From NCBI RefSeq assembly GCF_008180615.1, contig NZ_VTEH01000016.1, positions 46,144 to 110,143 of the forward strand: 64,000 nucleotides of DNA, given 5' to 3'. The notes beneath the pieces were generated by a model that did no database searches, had not been told where the DNA came from, and was given only the letters and a program-made list of their open reading frames with translations. Positions 32,422 to 40,074 of the stretch are shown here, piece by piece. The DNA is from Rossellomorea vietnamensis (GTDB lineage: Bacteria > Bacillota > Bacilli > Bacillales > Bacillaceae_B). Numbering within the stretch: position 1 is the first letter of the stretch; each line of letters begins with the position of its first letter. Both the position numbers and the translations under genes were made by a program.

Positions 32422-32880
32422 ATGAATCTTACATTTAGAGAAGCCGGGGAACGTGACGTGGATACGATCGTGAAAATGCTGTCTGATGACATTCTCGGCA
32501 GCAAGAGGGAGCGTTATGAACATCCGCTTCCGGACAGTTACATACAAGCATTCAAAGCAATTGACAAGGATCCCAATAATGAATTGATCGTGGCGTGCCT
32601 TGAGGGGGAAGTCATTGGTGTCCTGCAAATTACTTTTACACCATATCTGACTCACCAGGGGAGCTGGCGGGCAACGATTGAAGGAGTAAGAACTTCATCG
32701 GGGGTCCGCGGTCTGGGAGCAGGGACGGAAATGATGGAGTGGGCAATTCAAAGGGCAAAAGACCGAGACTGCCACCTGATTCAGCTGACCACAGACAAGC
32801 AGCGCCCAGAAGCACTCCGCTTCTATGAAAAAATAGGATTTGAAGCAACGCATGAAGGGATGAAATTGAAGCTTATATAA
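32422..32880 (+). CDS. GNAT acetyltransferase
   Basis: 152 residues. A standard GNAT: NLTFREAGERDVDTIVKML, the beta-4 G-V-L-Q-I-T-F, the CoA motif V-R-G-L-G-A-G-T-E-M-M-E-W (about 94-106), and R-P-E-A-L-R-F-Y-E-K-I-G-F. The outline resembles PhnO/YhbS-like small GNATs. GGAGAGGGGAG precedes ATG. The next GNAT follows after 13 bases. Confidence 0.9.
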   Translation: MNLTFREAGERDVDTIVKMLSDDILGSKRERYEHPLPDSYIQAFKAIDKDPNNELIVACLEGEVIGVLQITFTPYLTHQGSWRATIEGVRTSSGVRGLGAGTEMMEWAIQRAKDRDCHLIQLTTDKQRPEALRFYEKIGFEATHEGMKLKLI

Positions 32881-32893
32881 AGGGGAAAAGAGA

Positions 32894-33403
32894 ATGATAC
32901 ATATTTTAAAAGCAGAGCCGGAGCATGTGGAGGGAATCGTAAAGGTCATTTCAGATGCGAACCGCGCAACTTATAAGGATATCTATAGTGAAGAATACAT
33001 TGAGCGGGTGATCAAACAATATTACACCCCTGAGAGGATTCTGGAGGAAGTCAGTGGTTCAAGCAGAAATTGGGGCGGCTACTTCGTGGCAGTAGATAAT
33101 GGGACTGTAGTGGGTGCTGGCGGCGGCGGAATGACCGGTGACACGACAGGAGAGATTTATGTTCTGTATATGGATCCCGTCAGGCGGGGTGAAGGCATTG
33201 GCTCTCAGCTGTTAGAAGCTATAACGAGTCAGCAGAAGGAAGAATTCCATGCTGAGGAACAATGGGTTTCCGTACAGCAGGGAAACACGAAAGGAATCCC
33301 TTTCTATGAAGCAAAAGGCTTCACTTTTAAGCATGAGGAGCCCGGACATGGGAATGAAGAAGCAGAAAACTATATTTCCTTGAGGTTCAGCCGGAAGATT
33401 TAA
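32894..33403 (+). CDS. GNAT acetyltransferase
   Basis: 169 residues. IHILKAEPEHVEGIVKVISD at the start, the CoA motif V-R-R-G-E-G-I-G-S-Q-L-L-E-A-I (about 96-110), and Q-Q-G-N-T-K-G-I-P-F-Y-E-A-K-G-F near the end. Spacing of 13 bases from the previous gene and 16 to the next suggests one operon of two GNATs and a Nudix enzyme. AAAGGGGA precedes ATG. Substrate unknown. Confidence 0.9.
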   Translation: MIHILKAEPEHVEGIVKVISDANRATYKDIYSEEYIERVIKQYYTPERILEEVSGSSRNWGGYFVAVDNGTVVGAGGGGMTGDTTGEIYVLYMDPVRRGEGIGSQLLEAITSQQKEEFHAEEQWVSVQQGNTKGIPFYEAKGFTFKHEEPGHGNEEAENYISLRFSRKI

Positions 33404-33419
33404 AGGGGTGGGAAGCTAG

Positions 33420-33920
33420 ATGGAATTGTTAAAGAAGACCCATCGGGCATTTGGTGTTTATGGCATTTGTTCTGAAGATAATAAGTTATTGGTCATCAAT
33501 AAAAGCAGAGGTCCCTATATCTATCGGTTTGATCTTCCAGGTGGAAGCCTTGAAGAGTCGGAAGGGCTGGCTGAAGCGATGAAGCGCGAGTTTACTGAAG
33601 AGACAGGTTTTACGGCTGAAATTAAGGAGCAGGTAGGCGTGCAGGATTTTATTTTCCCTATCGAATGGAAGGATTTTACCCATATTCATCATATTGCGGT
33701 TTTCTATTTAGTGGAGAGGACCGGAGGAGAATTGGCAGAGCCCGAGCAGTTTGACGGGCAGGATTCATCAGGAGCGGAATGGATCTCAATGGAAGAGGCG
33801 ACGCCTGACAATTCCTCGCCGTTAGTCTTAAAAGCTTTGGAATGGCTGCGGAACAGAGAATTATACTTGGAAACACATCGCTTTGAAAATTGGGTAATTA
33901 GAGACTCTAAGTCAGAATGA
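33420..33920 (+). CDS. Nudix hydrolase
   Basis: 166 residues. The Nudix box is at 41-63: G-G-S-L-E-E-S-E-G-L-A-E-A-M-K-R-E-F-T-E-E-T-G, with the full R-E-x-x-E-E core. H-H-I-A-V-F-Y-L-V-E and G-A-E-W-I-S follow, as in (d)NTP- or nucleoside-diphosphate-sugar-type hydrolases. It closes the GNAT-GNAT-Nudix gene run and is followed by a strong terminator. Confidence 0.9.
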   Translation: MELLKKTHRAFGVYGICSEDNKLLVINKSRGPYIYRFDLPGGSLEESEGLAEAMKREFTEETGFTAEIKEQVGVQDFIFPIEWKDFTHIHHIAVFYLVERTGGELAEPEQFDGQDSSGAEWISMEEATPDNSSPLVLKALEWLRNRELYLETHRFENWVIRDSKSE

Positions 33921-33955
33921 AAAAGCAAGCTCAGGAAAGCCTGAGCTTGCTTTTT
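33920..33955. terminator. Bidirectional terminator
   Basis: AAAAAGCAAGCTCAGG, loop AAAG, CCTGAGCTTGCTTTTT: a 16-bp stem with T runs on both strands. Confidence 0.93.
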
Positions 33956-33965
33956 CTATTCCCCT

Positions 33966-34187
33966 TCAGCCCACCCGCCTGACATAAGCAGGAGTCGTTG
34001 GACCTGTTGGAGTAGTGCTCCCTGAAGGTAAGTATTCGCCGACTATATATGGCCCGGCAGGAAGTTGGTAATAGGGGTATTTTTGTTTGATTTTATCGAT
34101 ATCCAGGAACTTCTGTAAAAAGTAGTACTTATAGATATGAGGAGGGATATATGGCGGGAAATAGGGCGGGTAGAAAAACACTCTCAT
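33966..34187 (-). CDS. Proline/tyrosine-rich small protein
   Basis: 73 residues, starting MRVFFYPPYFPPYIPPHIYK and ending in a Gly/Ser/Thr/Pro segment (PSGSTTPTGPTTPAYVRR). The composition (Tyr, Pro, no Cys) resembles small spore-coat or surface proteins, but no family is recognised. GGAGCGAGG lies just upstream on the minus strand. It ends right at the shared terminator. Could be spurious. Confidence 0.45.
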   Translation of the reverse strand: MRVFFYPPYFPPYIPPHIYKYYFLQKFLDIDKIKQKYPYYQLPAGPYIVGEYLPSGSTTPTGPTTPAYVRRVG

Positions 34188-34312
34188 GCGCCTCGCTCCA
34201 TTCTTTTTTACCAGTATATTTCAATGCTTTGAAAAAGCATGGACGGTTGCCCCTACTCAGTGAATAGCCTTTCTGCCCTTTAGACAAAATAAAGGAAAAA
34301 GGAGTGGACCAC

Positions 34313-34768
34313 ATGAGACATTTAAAAGCTTTTCTAGTAAAATTTACGGCCTGTTTTGCCCTTCTTGCAATCATTCTAGGTGGAATATACGGTGTTACTC
34401 TTGGCGAGGTATTTTTAATATCAGTAGTACTTGGTGCCATTGGCTATGCAGCGGGAGATTTATTCTTGCTGCCGAGGTCGAATAATACGACCGCTTCACT
34501 TGCAGACTTTGGTCTCGCGTTTGTAGTGATTTGGGCAATGCTGGCCAACGTAACACCGGTTGAAAATGTACTGCTTCCGTCCCTGATTGCCGCTGCAGGG
34601 GTAGCAGTTTTTGAGTTTTTTTACCACAAGTATTTGTACCGCACTGTCCCGGGGAAACGCGGAGAGACTGTTGAACAGGTTCAAGAAAATCTTCAATTTC
34701 AGACAGAGACTTCTGAAGAACTGACACCAGCCAGGCCGGATGTCCGAAATGATGAAGGAGATAAGTGA
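34313..34768 (+). CDS. DUF2512 (YndM-like) membrane protein
   Basis: A 151-residue protein with four helices: AFLVKFTACFALLAIILGGI, V-F-L-I-S-V-V-L-G-A-I-G-Y-A, a middle D-F-G-L-A-F-V-V-I-W-A-M, and L-L-P-S-L-I-A-A-A-G-V-A-V-F-E-F. This matches the DUF2512/YndM family. The C-terminal 35 residues are polar. ATG 34313 follows AAAGGAG; the GTG nine bases before it is inside that site. Function unknown. Confidence 0.8.
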   Translation: MRHLKAFLVKFTACFALLAIILGGIYGVTLGEVFLISVVLGAIGYAAGDLFLLPRSNNTTASLADFGLAFVVIWAMLANVTPVENVLLPSLIAAAGVAVFEFFYHKYLYRTVPGKRGETVEQVQENLQFQTETSEELTPARPDVRNDEGDK

Positions 34769-34985
34769 GCCGAGCACTCACTGAAAAACACTTCATAACA
34801 AATAATGGAAACTGTAAAACGGCGTTTGAAAAAACAAAATACTGGGAACATATCTTTCAAAGCAGCAGCACTTTTTTTAAAAAAGAGTGCAGAGCTTGAG
34901 ATTTTAGAAGCAATCCGACTGTCAGATAGAGTGCACGTTGTAAAATGGCTTAGGCCGCACTAAAGAACAGAAAGGGTGAAAAGTC

Positions 34986-35141
34986 ATGAAGGAAAGAAAC
35001 CCGGTCAGCAGCACAGAGGTACCGCAAAACCGCGATGAGCTATTCGGGCTTGATAAACAGGAAAGCCTGCAATCGACTAACTTTGCCACTAACGAAAATT
35101 CCTACTTGAATGAGAACTATCAGGACGAAATCGAGGAATAA
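34986..35141 (+). CDS. Small acidic hydrophilic protein (51 aa)
   Basis: ATG 34986 after AAAGGGTGA, stop TAA 35139-35141. Product MKERNPVSSTEVPQNRDELF..., ending NENYQDEIEE: Asn/Glu-rich, no hydrophobic core, probably disordered. Such proteins are common among Bacillus sporulation-associated small genes, but no family is recognised. A terminator follows. Confidence 0.55.
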   Translation: MKERNPVSSTEVPQNRDELFGLDKQESLQSTNFATNENSYLNENYQDEIEE

Positions 35142-35152
35142 GCCAACTGTAA

Positions 35153-35185
35153 GAAGGACGATTCTTTCCAAGGGTCGTCCTTTTT
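35153..35185 (+). terminator. Terminator
   Basis: AAGGACGA pairs with TCGTCCTT, followed by TTT. Confidence 0.75.
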
Positions 35186-35203
35186 AAAAGGAAACTGCGA
35201 GCA

Positions 35204-35214
35204 GGGACTGTCCC
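35204..35214. repeat. Single GGGACTGTCCC palindrome
   Basis: Another copy of the dispersed palindrome, followed by GTGAAGCAGTAAAGCG, similar to the companion motifs at the other loci. Confidence 0.65.
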
Positions 35215-35257
35215 TTTTTGTACGGTGAAGCAGTAAAGCGATGAAATGGGTGAGAGT

Positions 35258-35413
35258 ATGGATGAGAGAAAGAAGAGACGAAAGAATCTGATCAAGACCG
35301 ATTCGCTCCGCCGGAAGAGTGCCTGCAACTGGACGCCGCTCCTGGAGAAAGCCAAGCTACCCGCGGCTGCACGAAGCCGGACAGAAATGGAGGTACATAT
35401 TTCCCGGCACTGA
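35258..35413 (+). CDS. Small basic hypothetical protein (51 aa)
   Basis: ATG 35258 after GGGTGAG, stop TGA 35411-35413. The product is strongly basic (MDERKKRRKNLIKTDSLRRK...), ending EMEVHISRH. It might bind nucleic acid or be a chance frame. No family recognised. Confidence 0.4.
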   Translation: MDERKKRRKNLIKTDSLRRKSACNWTPLLEKAKLPAAARSRTEMEVHISRH

Positions 35414-35470
35414 CTCTCTATGGTAAAGTAAAGCTAGAATCAGAGAGAGAGTGAAAGGGATGAGGCATAC

Positions 35471-35776
35471 ATGTATATCGTACATTCAACATTTGTTGTG
35501 CCGGATGAAAAAGCGGATGAAGTGATATCAATCTATCATTCTCGGTCCCGTTTAGTAGATGAAGCGGACGGCTTTCAGCGCTTCCTCCTGCTGCAGAATG
35601 AAAAGAAACCAGGCGAAATCACTGTCCACATGGAGTGGGACTCCAAGGAGCAGTTCATGACCTGGATTCAAAGTGAGGACTACAAGCGGATTCATGACCT
35701 CGAAAAAAAATACCCGGACCAGGAGCTCGCCTCCATCATTCCCTCCATCCACAAATTCAAAGTGGTGGCAGTATGA
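35471..35776 (+). CDS. Antibiotic biosynthesis monooxygenase (ABM)-domain protein
   Basis: 101 residues. MYIVHSTFVVPDEKADEVIS, V-D-E-A-D-G-F-Q-R-F-L-L-L, then I-T-V-H-M-E-W-D-S-K-E-Q-F-M-T-W show the ABM/IsdG-type dimeric barrel. IsdG-like members degrade heme, but the usual heme-ligand His cannot be assigned confidently. It overlaps the next gene by four bases. Confidence 0.75.
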   Translation: MYIVHSTFVVPDEKADEVISIYHSRSRLVDEADGFQRFLLLQNEKKPGEITVHMEWDSKEQFMTWIQSEDYKRIHDLEKKYPDQELASIIPSIHKFKVVAV

Positions 35777-36165
35777 TTGATATCGGTAAAAAATATGAAG
35801 AGGTCATTAACCACTCAGTGAAAGAAATATATGTGAAGTACCCTGAACTCGATGAAAAATTTGGTGAGCGGGGCCGCCAAAAGTGCTATGAAGATAATGT
35901 GTATCATTTTCAGTACTTGGAAACCTCGGCCGGACTCGGTTCAGCTAAAGTATTTACGGACTATGCACTCTGGCTCAACAGCGTCCTGGTCAGCCGCGGG
36001 ATGTCCACGGGCCACCTCATCGATAACTTCCGCAGCATCATCACCGCACTTGAAGCCCACCCCGAAGTGGAGAATGGCGACAAGTTCACCGACCACCTGC
36101 ACCAGGCCATCTATGCACTGGAAGAAAGTGATGGAACAGAAGAAGTGGACCGTCCCAGTTTGTAA
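35773..36165 (+). CDS. Hypothetical helical protein coupled to ABM gene
   Basis: 130 residues, all-helical by appearance: DIGKKYEEVINHSVKEIYVK, C-Y-E-D-N-V-Y-H-F-Q-Y-L-E, A-L-W-L-N-S-V-L-V-S-R-G-M-S. It faintly resembles the helical sensor or B12-binding-associated N-terminal modules of some signalling proteins, but I cannot name it. The four-base overlap with the ABM gene suggests joint function. Confidence 0.62.
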   Translation: MIDIGKKYEEVINHSVKEIYVKYPELDEKFGERGRQKCYEDNVYHFQYLETSAGLGSAKVFTDYALWLNSVLVSRGMSTGHLIDNFRSIITALEAHPEVENGDKFTDHLHQAIYALEESDGTEEVDRPSL

Positions 36166-36184
36166 AAATACATAATTTTGTACA

Positions 36185-36218
36185 GACACTGAATCCCTTT
36201 TTGGATTTAGTGTTTTTT
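36185..36218 (+). terminator. Terminator of the ABM operon
   Basis: ACACTGAATCC pairs with GGATTTAGTGT, then TTTTTT. Confidence 0.85.
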
Positions 36219-36266
36219 GTTGTGCTTAAACTGCGGCGGGCCGGCGGGTTAGTACCGTTTCGGTTT

Positions 36267-36800
36267 CGCTGATAAAAGTTCATGTAGCGTCGATAAATAC
36301 TGAGTTTTCGCTGATAAAAACGTAAGAACCGCCGATAACGGCTTATTTTCCGCCGATAAATTTACCAATCCCGCCGAAAAACGGAAGTGACCCCGCATGC
36401 TAGTTCGTCCCTGCAGCCCCATACGAGCGGGGCTCCTGCGAAAAATGGTGCTGCCGGATAAAGGCGTTTCGCCGATAAAAGTTCATGTAGCGTCGATAAA
36501 TACTGAGTTTTCGCTGATAAAAACGTTAGAACCGCCGATAAATACTTATTTTCCGCCGATAAATCCGACAAAGCCGCCGATAAACTGAAATGATCCCGCA
36601 TGCTAGCTCGTCCCTGCACTCCCATACGAGCGGGGCTCCAGCTGAAAAGGGGTAACTTTTATCTTTGAAAGTGGGGGTGCCTGATAAAGTCGTTTCGCCG
36701 ATAAAAGTCCATGTTCCGCCGATAAAAAGCAAGTTACCGCTGATAAAATCGCTGGACCCGCCGATAAATACTCACTTTCCGCCGATAAACCCCGCTGCCA
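36267..36800. repeat. Three blocks of 21-bp repeats (CGCCGATAAA plus 11 variable bases)
   Basis: Block A (36267-36392) has six 21-bp units, block B (36470-36595) six, block C (36696-36800) five. Each begins CGCCGATAAA or a close variant; the other 11 bases vary. Blocks A and B are near copies 203 bp apart. Each is followed by a conserved spacer CCCGCATGCTAG(C/T)TCGTCCC...ATACGAGCGGGGCTCC, itself an inverted repeat (GCTCGT/ACGAGC). On the minus strand the units read as a heptapeptide LSA-xxxx, so open frames there reflect the repeat. The region 36220-36870 has no gene. Confidence 0.93.
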
Positions 36801-36876
36801 CGCTCCCCAACTCCGCCCGCAGCCCCCCACAACCTGCACTTCAGTCAAAAATAACAAACTTTTACCAAAATAACCC

Positions 36877-36926
36877 TTGCCAAATCCTGTGAAATGACAT
36901 ATAGTACATTACATCAGTAATGCACT
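36877..36926 (+). promoter_or_regulatory. Promoter and GntR/YtrA-type operator
   Basis: TTGCCA (36877-36882), 17 bases, TATAGT (36900-36905) form a good sigma-A promoter. An inverted repeat AGTACATTAC-ATCA-GTAATGCACT (36903-36926; 9 of 10 positions paired) overlaps the -10. That location suits repression by the GntR protein encoded directly downstream. Confidence 0.75.
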
Positions 36927-36955
36927 AAGGAACGTGAGGAAGAGGAGGTGCTCGT

Positions 36956-37342
36956 TTGATCCTGAATTCGGATAGCATCAAACCAATCTACATCCAGATT
37001 GCCGAGTGGCTGGAGACGGAAATACTTGGCGGAACCCTTGGCGTGGATGCGAAAGTTCACTCTCAGTATCAATTGGCAGAAATGCTTAACATTAATCCGG
37101 CGACGGCGGCCAAGGGCCTGAACCTGCTCGCGGATGATGGAATCCTATATAAGAAGCGGGGGCTTGGCATGTTTGTATCGACAGAGGCGAAAAGCATCAT
37201 TCTTTCGAAACGGAAAAACCAAACATTGGCAAGATTGGTGGAGGAATTGGTCAAAGAGGCTGAGCACCTGCATGTCGGTGAAGACGAACTGGTCGATATG
37301 ATCAGGACCGCCAAGAGCAAATTGAAGGGGGAAGGAAAATGA
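36956..37342 (+). CDS. GntR-family regulator, YtrA subfamily
   Basis: 128 residues: a winged-helix GntR domain (PIYIQIAEWLETEILGG, HSQYQLAEMLNINPATAAKG, Y-K-K-R-G-L-G-M-F-V) and a short helical C-terminus, the small YtrA-type architecture. YtrA regulators repress adjacent ABC transporter operons induced by cell-wall antibiotics. The start is TTG behind AGGAGGTG. It overlaps the ABC ATPase gene by four bases. The palindromic operator upstream is its likely autoregulatory site. Confidence 0.9.
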   Translation: MILNSDSIKPIYIQIAEWLETEILGGTLGVDAKVHSQYQLAEMLNINPATAAKGLNLLADDGILYKKRGLGMFVSTEAKSIILSKRKNQTLARLVEELVKEAEHLHVGEDELVDMIRTAKSKLKGEGK

Positions 37343-38235
37343 ATGTAGTAGAGTGCCGGGGACTCGAGAAGCAGTACGGACGGAAAAAGGCTTTAAAGAA
37401 TGTCTCTTTTATTTTGGGAGAACAAAAAATCACCGGTCTGATCGGGCGCAACGGGGCAGGAAAAACCACGCTGCTGAAACTGATCGCAGGCTATATCAGG
37501 CAATCTTCAGGAGAAGTCCTTGTGTTTGAAGAAACACCGTTTAATAACCTTAAAGTGTCGGCAAACATGATTTTCGTTGATGACGAAATGAATCTTCCCC
37601 CGACCATGAACCTGGAGGAAATCCTGGAGACAGCAGAAGATTTCTATCCCAATTGGGACAGGGAACTGGCAGGCCGGTTGTTTGATTATTTTTCCTTCCA
37701 GCCCTATCAGTACCATAATGGTCTTTCAAAGGGAATGAGAAGTACGTTTAATATGATTCTTGGACTCTCCGCCCGAACATCCCTCACCATTTTCGATGAG
37801 CCGACGACTGGGATGGATGCCGGTGTCCGGAAGGATTTTTACCGGGCCCTTCTCAAGGATTATCTTGCTCATCCAAGGACGATCATTCTGTCGAGTCATC
37901 TTTTAAACGAAATGGAGGATATCCTTGAAGACATTTTATTAATAAAAGATGGCGAAAAATTTCTGCATATGCCGGTCGAAGAGCTAAGGGAATATGCAAT
38001 TGGCGTCAAAGGAAAAGAATCTGCTATGCGGGAATGGCTGCAGAACAAAGAAATCATCCATGAAACGAGCCAGAGCATGGCCGGGACCTTTGCGGTGGTC
38101 CGTAACAATTTCTCCGCCAGTGAATTTGAAACAGCGAGACATGCAGGTCTTGAATTTTCGCCAGTCACAGCAGATGAAATTTGTACATTCCTTACCAACA
38201 GGACAAAAGGGGGAATCGATGATGTATTTAACTGA
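37339..38235 (+). CDS. ABC transporter ATP-binding protein (YtrB-like)
   Basis: 298 residues. Walker A is GRNGAGKTT (36-44), the signature is L-S-K-G-M, and Walker B is L-T-I-F-D-E-P, with the S-S-H-L switch His. The signature departs from LSGGQ, as in YtrB and other antibiotic-associated exporters. The C-terminal 80 residues are a family-specific domain. It powers the two downstream membrane proteins. It overlaps the regulator by four bases and the permease by 17. Confidence 0.9.
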   Translation: MNVVECRGLEKQYGRKKALKNVSFILGEQKITGLIGRNGAGKTTLLKLIAGYIRQSSGEVLVFEETPFNNLKVSANMIFVDDEMNLPPTMNLEEILETAEDFYPNWDRELAGRLFDYFSFQPYQYHNGLSKGMRSTFNMILGLSARTSLTIFDEPTTGMDAGVRKDFYRALLKDYLAHPRTIILSSHLLNEMEDILEDILLIKDGEKFLHMPVEELREYAIGVKGKESAMREWLQNKEIIHETSQSMAGTFAVVRNNFSASEFETARHAGLEFSPVTADEICTFLTNRTKGGIDDVFN

Positions 38236-38965
38236 GGTTAGTATGTGGGATGTTGTGAAAAAACAGTTTCGTTTTAAGCTGAAGTCATTTCGCGGGATGT
38301 TCACCTCGCTGATCGTGCTGCAACTAATCGGTATTCTTCTTTCCTTAAACGGTGATGGATCGGGCGGAGGAGGATCGAACTATTTCAACCATACTTTATC
38401 GTACTATAGCGGCAATATCCTATTTGGCTTCGTGATGATTTGGGCATTCATCTCGGCCATCTTAATGACTACACGAGGATACCGTTATGATGATTATTCT
38501 TTCGTGACCGACAAAATGACCAGCCATTTCTCTAATATCCTATTTTTGCTGGCAGCGAGTTTTATATCCGGCATTACCATACTGCTGGCCAACCGGGTCG
38601 TGATCCTGATTATCTATCTTTTTCAGGATAATGTCAGCATGACTGGCCAGCCATTGACCTTCAAAGGAGCTGTTTTTGGGATGATCGGTATCACACTTTA
38701 CATTTTTTTACTGGCATCCTTTGGGTATCTGGCAGGCAGCCTGGTTCAGATCAGCAAAATATTTATCATGATTTTGCCCGTTGTGGTTATAGGGGGAATA
38801 TTCTATGACGCCCGGCTTACCGGGAACCCCTCCCTGGTGCCAAATGTTTTTAGCTTCTTCGGAATGGAAGATTCAATTATTTTATTTATGCTGAAAGTTC
38901 TGCTCGTCTCCGGACTCAGTTGGTTTGCTGCGATACTATCTTCAATGAAATTGGAGGTGAAGTAG
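38219..38965 (+). CDS. ABC transporter permease
   Basis: A 248-residue membrane protein with about six helices, a Gly/Ser loop (D-G-S-G-G-G-G-S) after the first, and W-A-F-I-S-A-I-L-M-T-T-R-G-Y-R. It starts at ATG 38219 behind AAAAGGGGG, inside the 3' end of the ATPase gene. The order regulator-ATPase-permease-membrane protein supports a YtrA-type efflux or cell-envelope stress exporter. Substrate unknown. Confidence 0.8.
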   Translation: MMYLTEVSMWDVVKKQFRFKLKSFRGMFTSLIVLQLIGILLSLNGDGSGGGGSNYFNHTLSYYSGNILFGFVMIWAFISAILMTTRGYRYDDYSFVTDKMTSHFSNILFLLAASFISGITILLANRVVILIIYLFQDNVSMTGQPLTFKGAVFGMIGITLYIFLLASFGYLAGSLVQISKIFIMILPVVVIGGIFYDARLTGNPSLVPNVFSFFGMEDSIILFMLKVLLVSGLSWFAAILSSMKLEVK

Positions 38966-38966
38966 G

Positions 38967-39665
38967 ATGTTATGGGCCTCCATTATTTCCATCTTATTTA
39001 TCGCCGGCATCCTTGTCTTGGTTTTCTTTTTGGCTAAACCTGCTTCGAAGATATTTCTTAAGGGCAGAAGAGGTAATTGGGTGTTTGGCAGTTATATTGC
39101 AATCCTTTTTATCGGAGCTGTACTATCCTATCTGGTCCCGAACAATTCTAGTGGAATTGACCCTTTATCGGAGGAAGAATTGAAGGCAGAGGAAATGAAT
39201 AATAGACAGTTTCATGATTTGGCATGGAAAGGCAAAATAGATGAAGCGAAGGGAGCCGTTCTGCATAAAGAATGGGAAATGGACTATGAGGGAAAAGAGT
39301 TAATGGTCCCATATGAAAATGGCAACTATTACATTAATATACTTGTTGAAAAAACGGAAAGTGATGAAGGAACCATTCATGCTGCTCATTATACGGGAAA
39401 AGAATTCCTCGATAATGTGGACGTCACCTCGAAATTGCCTTCTCCTGAGCTAAGGATAGTGGATGGTACCCTGCAAATCATTCCTCCTTTTCCGGTAGAG
39501 GTAAAGGTTGCCAAGACAGCTTTCCCTTATCCGTTCCATCAATTTACGGACGGCTATAGTATGTTTGAAAATAACCGGGGTTCCTTATATGGGATGGAAA
39601 TCCTGTATTTGCGGGTTCCATCGGATGTTAAGGTGAATGGGGACGTGGAGTTTGTTGGGAGTTAA
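38967..39665 (+). CDS. Hypothetical membrane protein, last gene of the YtrA-like operon
   Basis: 232 residues: two N-terminal helices (about 5-25 and 41-59), then an exported soluble domain with V-P-Y-E-N-G-N-Y-Y-I-N-I-L-V-E and F-P-Y-P-F-H-Q-F-T. I do not recognise the family. It starts one base after the permease stop. The second half may be an extracytoplasmic sensor or lipid-facing domain; this is inference. Confidence 0.65.
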   Translation: MLWASIISILFIAGILVLVFFLAKPASKIFLKGRRGNWVFGSYIAILFIGAVLSYLVPNNSSGIDPLSEEELKAEEMNNRQFHDLAWKGKIDEAKGAVLHKEWEMDYEGKELMVPYENGNYYINILVEKTESDEGTIHAAHYTGKEFLDNVDVTSKLPSPELRIVDGTLQIIPPFPVEVKVAKTAFPYPFHQFTDGYSMFENNRGSLYGMEILYLRVPSDVKVNGDVEFVGS

Positions 39666-39698
39666 GGACAGAAAACTCTATTAACCATAACGAATAAA

Positions 39699-39722
39699 GC
39701 TCGCCTTTTGGGCGGGTTTTTA
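39699..39722 (+). terminator. Terminator of the GntR/ABC operon
   Basis: CTCGCC, loop TTTT, GGGCGGG, then TTTTT. Confidence 0.75.
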
Positions 39723-39914
39723 TTCATTCTCATCCATAGAATCCTTTAATTTAGCCAGATTAGCAATAAGGCCGACAAGCCCGGTAACCGCAAAAATCAG
39801 CGGCAGTGCCATAAACTCATCCGTCCGTTCCTCAAAGCCCAGGCGGTACACGCCATATGAAAAGATAATAAAGCTTCCGATTAACGCTATGCTGATTTTC
39901 TTCTTGGTGTTCAA
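39720..39914 (-). CDS. Small two-helix membrane protein (64 aa)
   Basis: A TTG start at 39914, six bases after CAGGAGTG, gives 64 residues: NTKKKISIALIGSFIIFSYG, R-T-D-E-F-M-A-L-P-L-I-F-A-V-T-G-L-V-G-L, then an acidic tail. An in-frame ATG at 39947 lacks a ribosome site. Two membrane helices; family not recognised. Confidence 0.6.
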   Translation of the reverse strand: MNTKKKISIALIGSFIIFSYGVYRLGFEERTDEFMALPLIFAVTGLVGLIANLAKLKDSMDENE

Positions 39915-40074
39915 ATCTATCACTCCTGAAAGTAATCTTGGGGTCATTTTAACATTATATGGGGATGCGGACAGGTCAGGGGCTCTGAGTATTAGTCAAA
40001 CGTTTGATTGATACTGGAAGGCTGCATTGCTGCGTGAGAATCGAGTGGGCTTGGAGCTTACCCGGCCGGTTTAG

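Noticed and set aside
36267..36857. Minus-strand leucine-heptad proteins (LSA repeats) and plus-strand frames
   Set aside because: They follow from the 21-bp repeat and lack clear ribosome sites; kept only as an alternative explanation in the findings.
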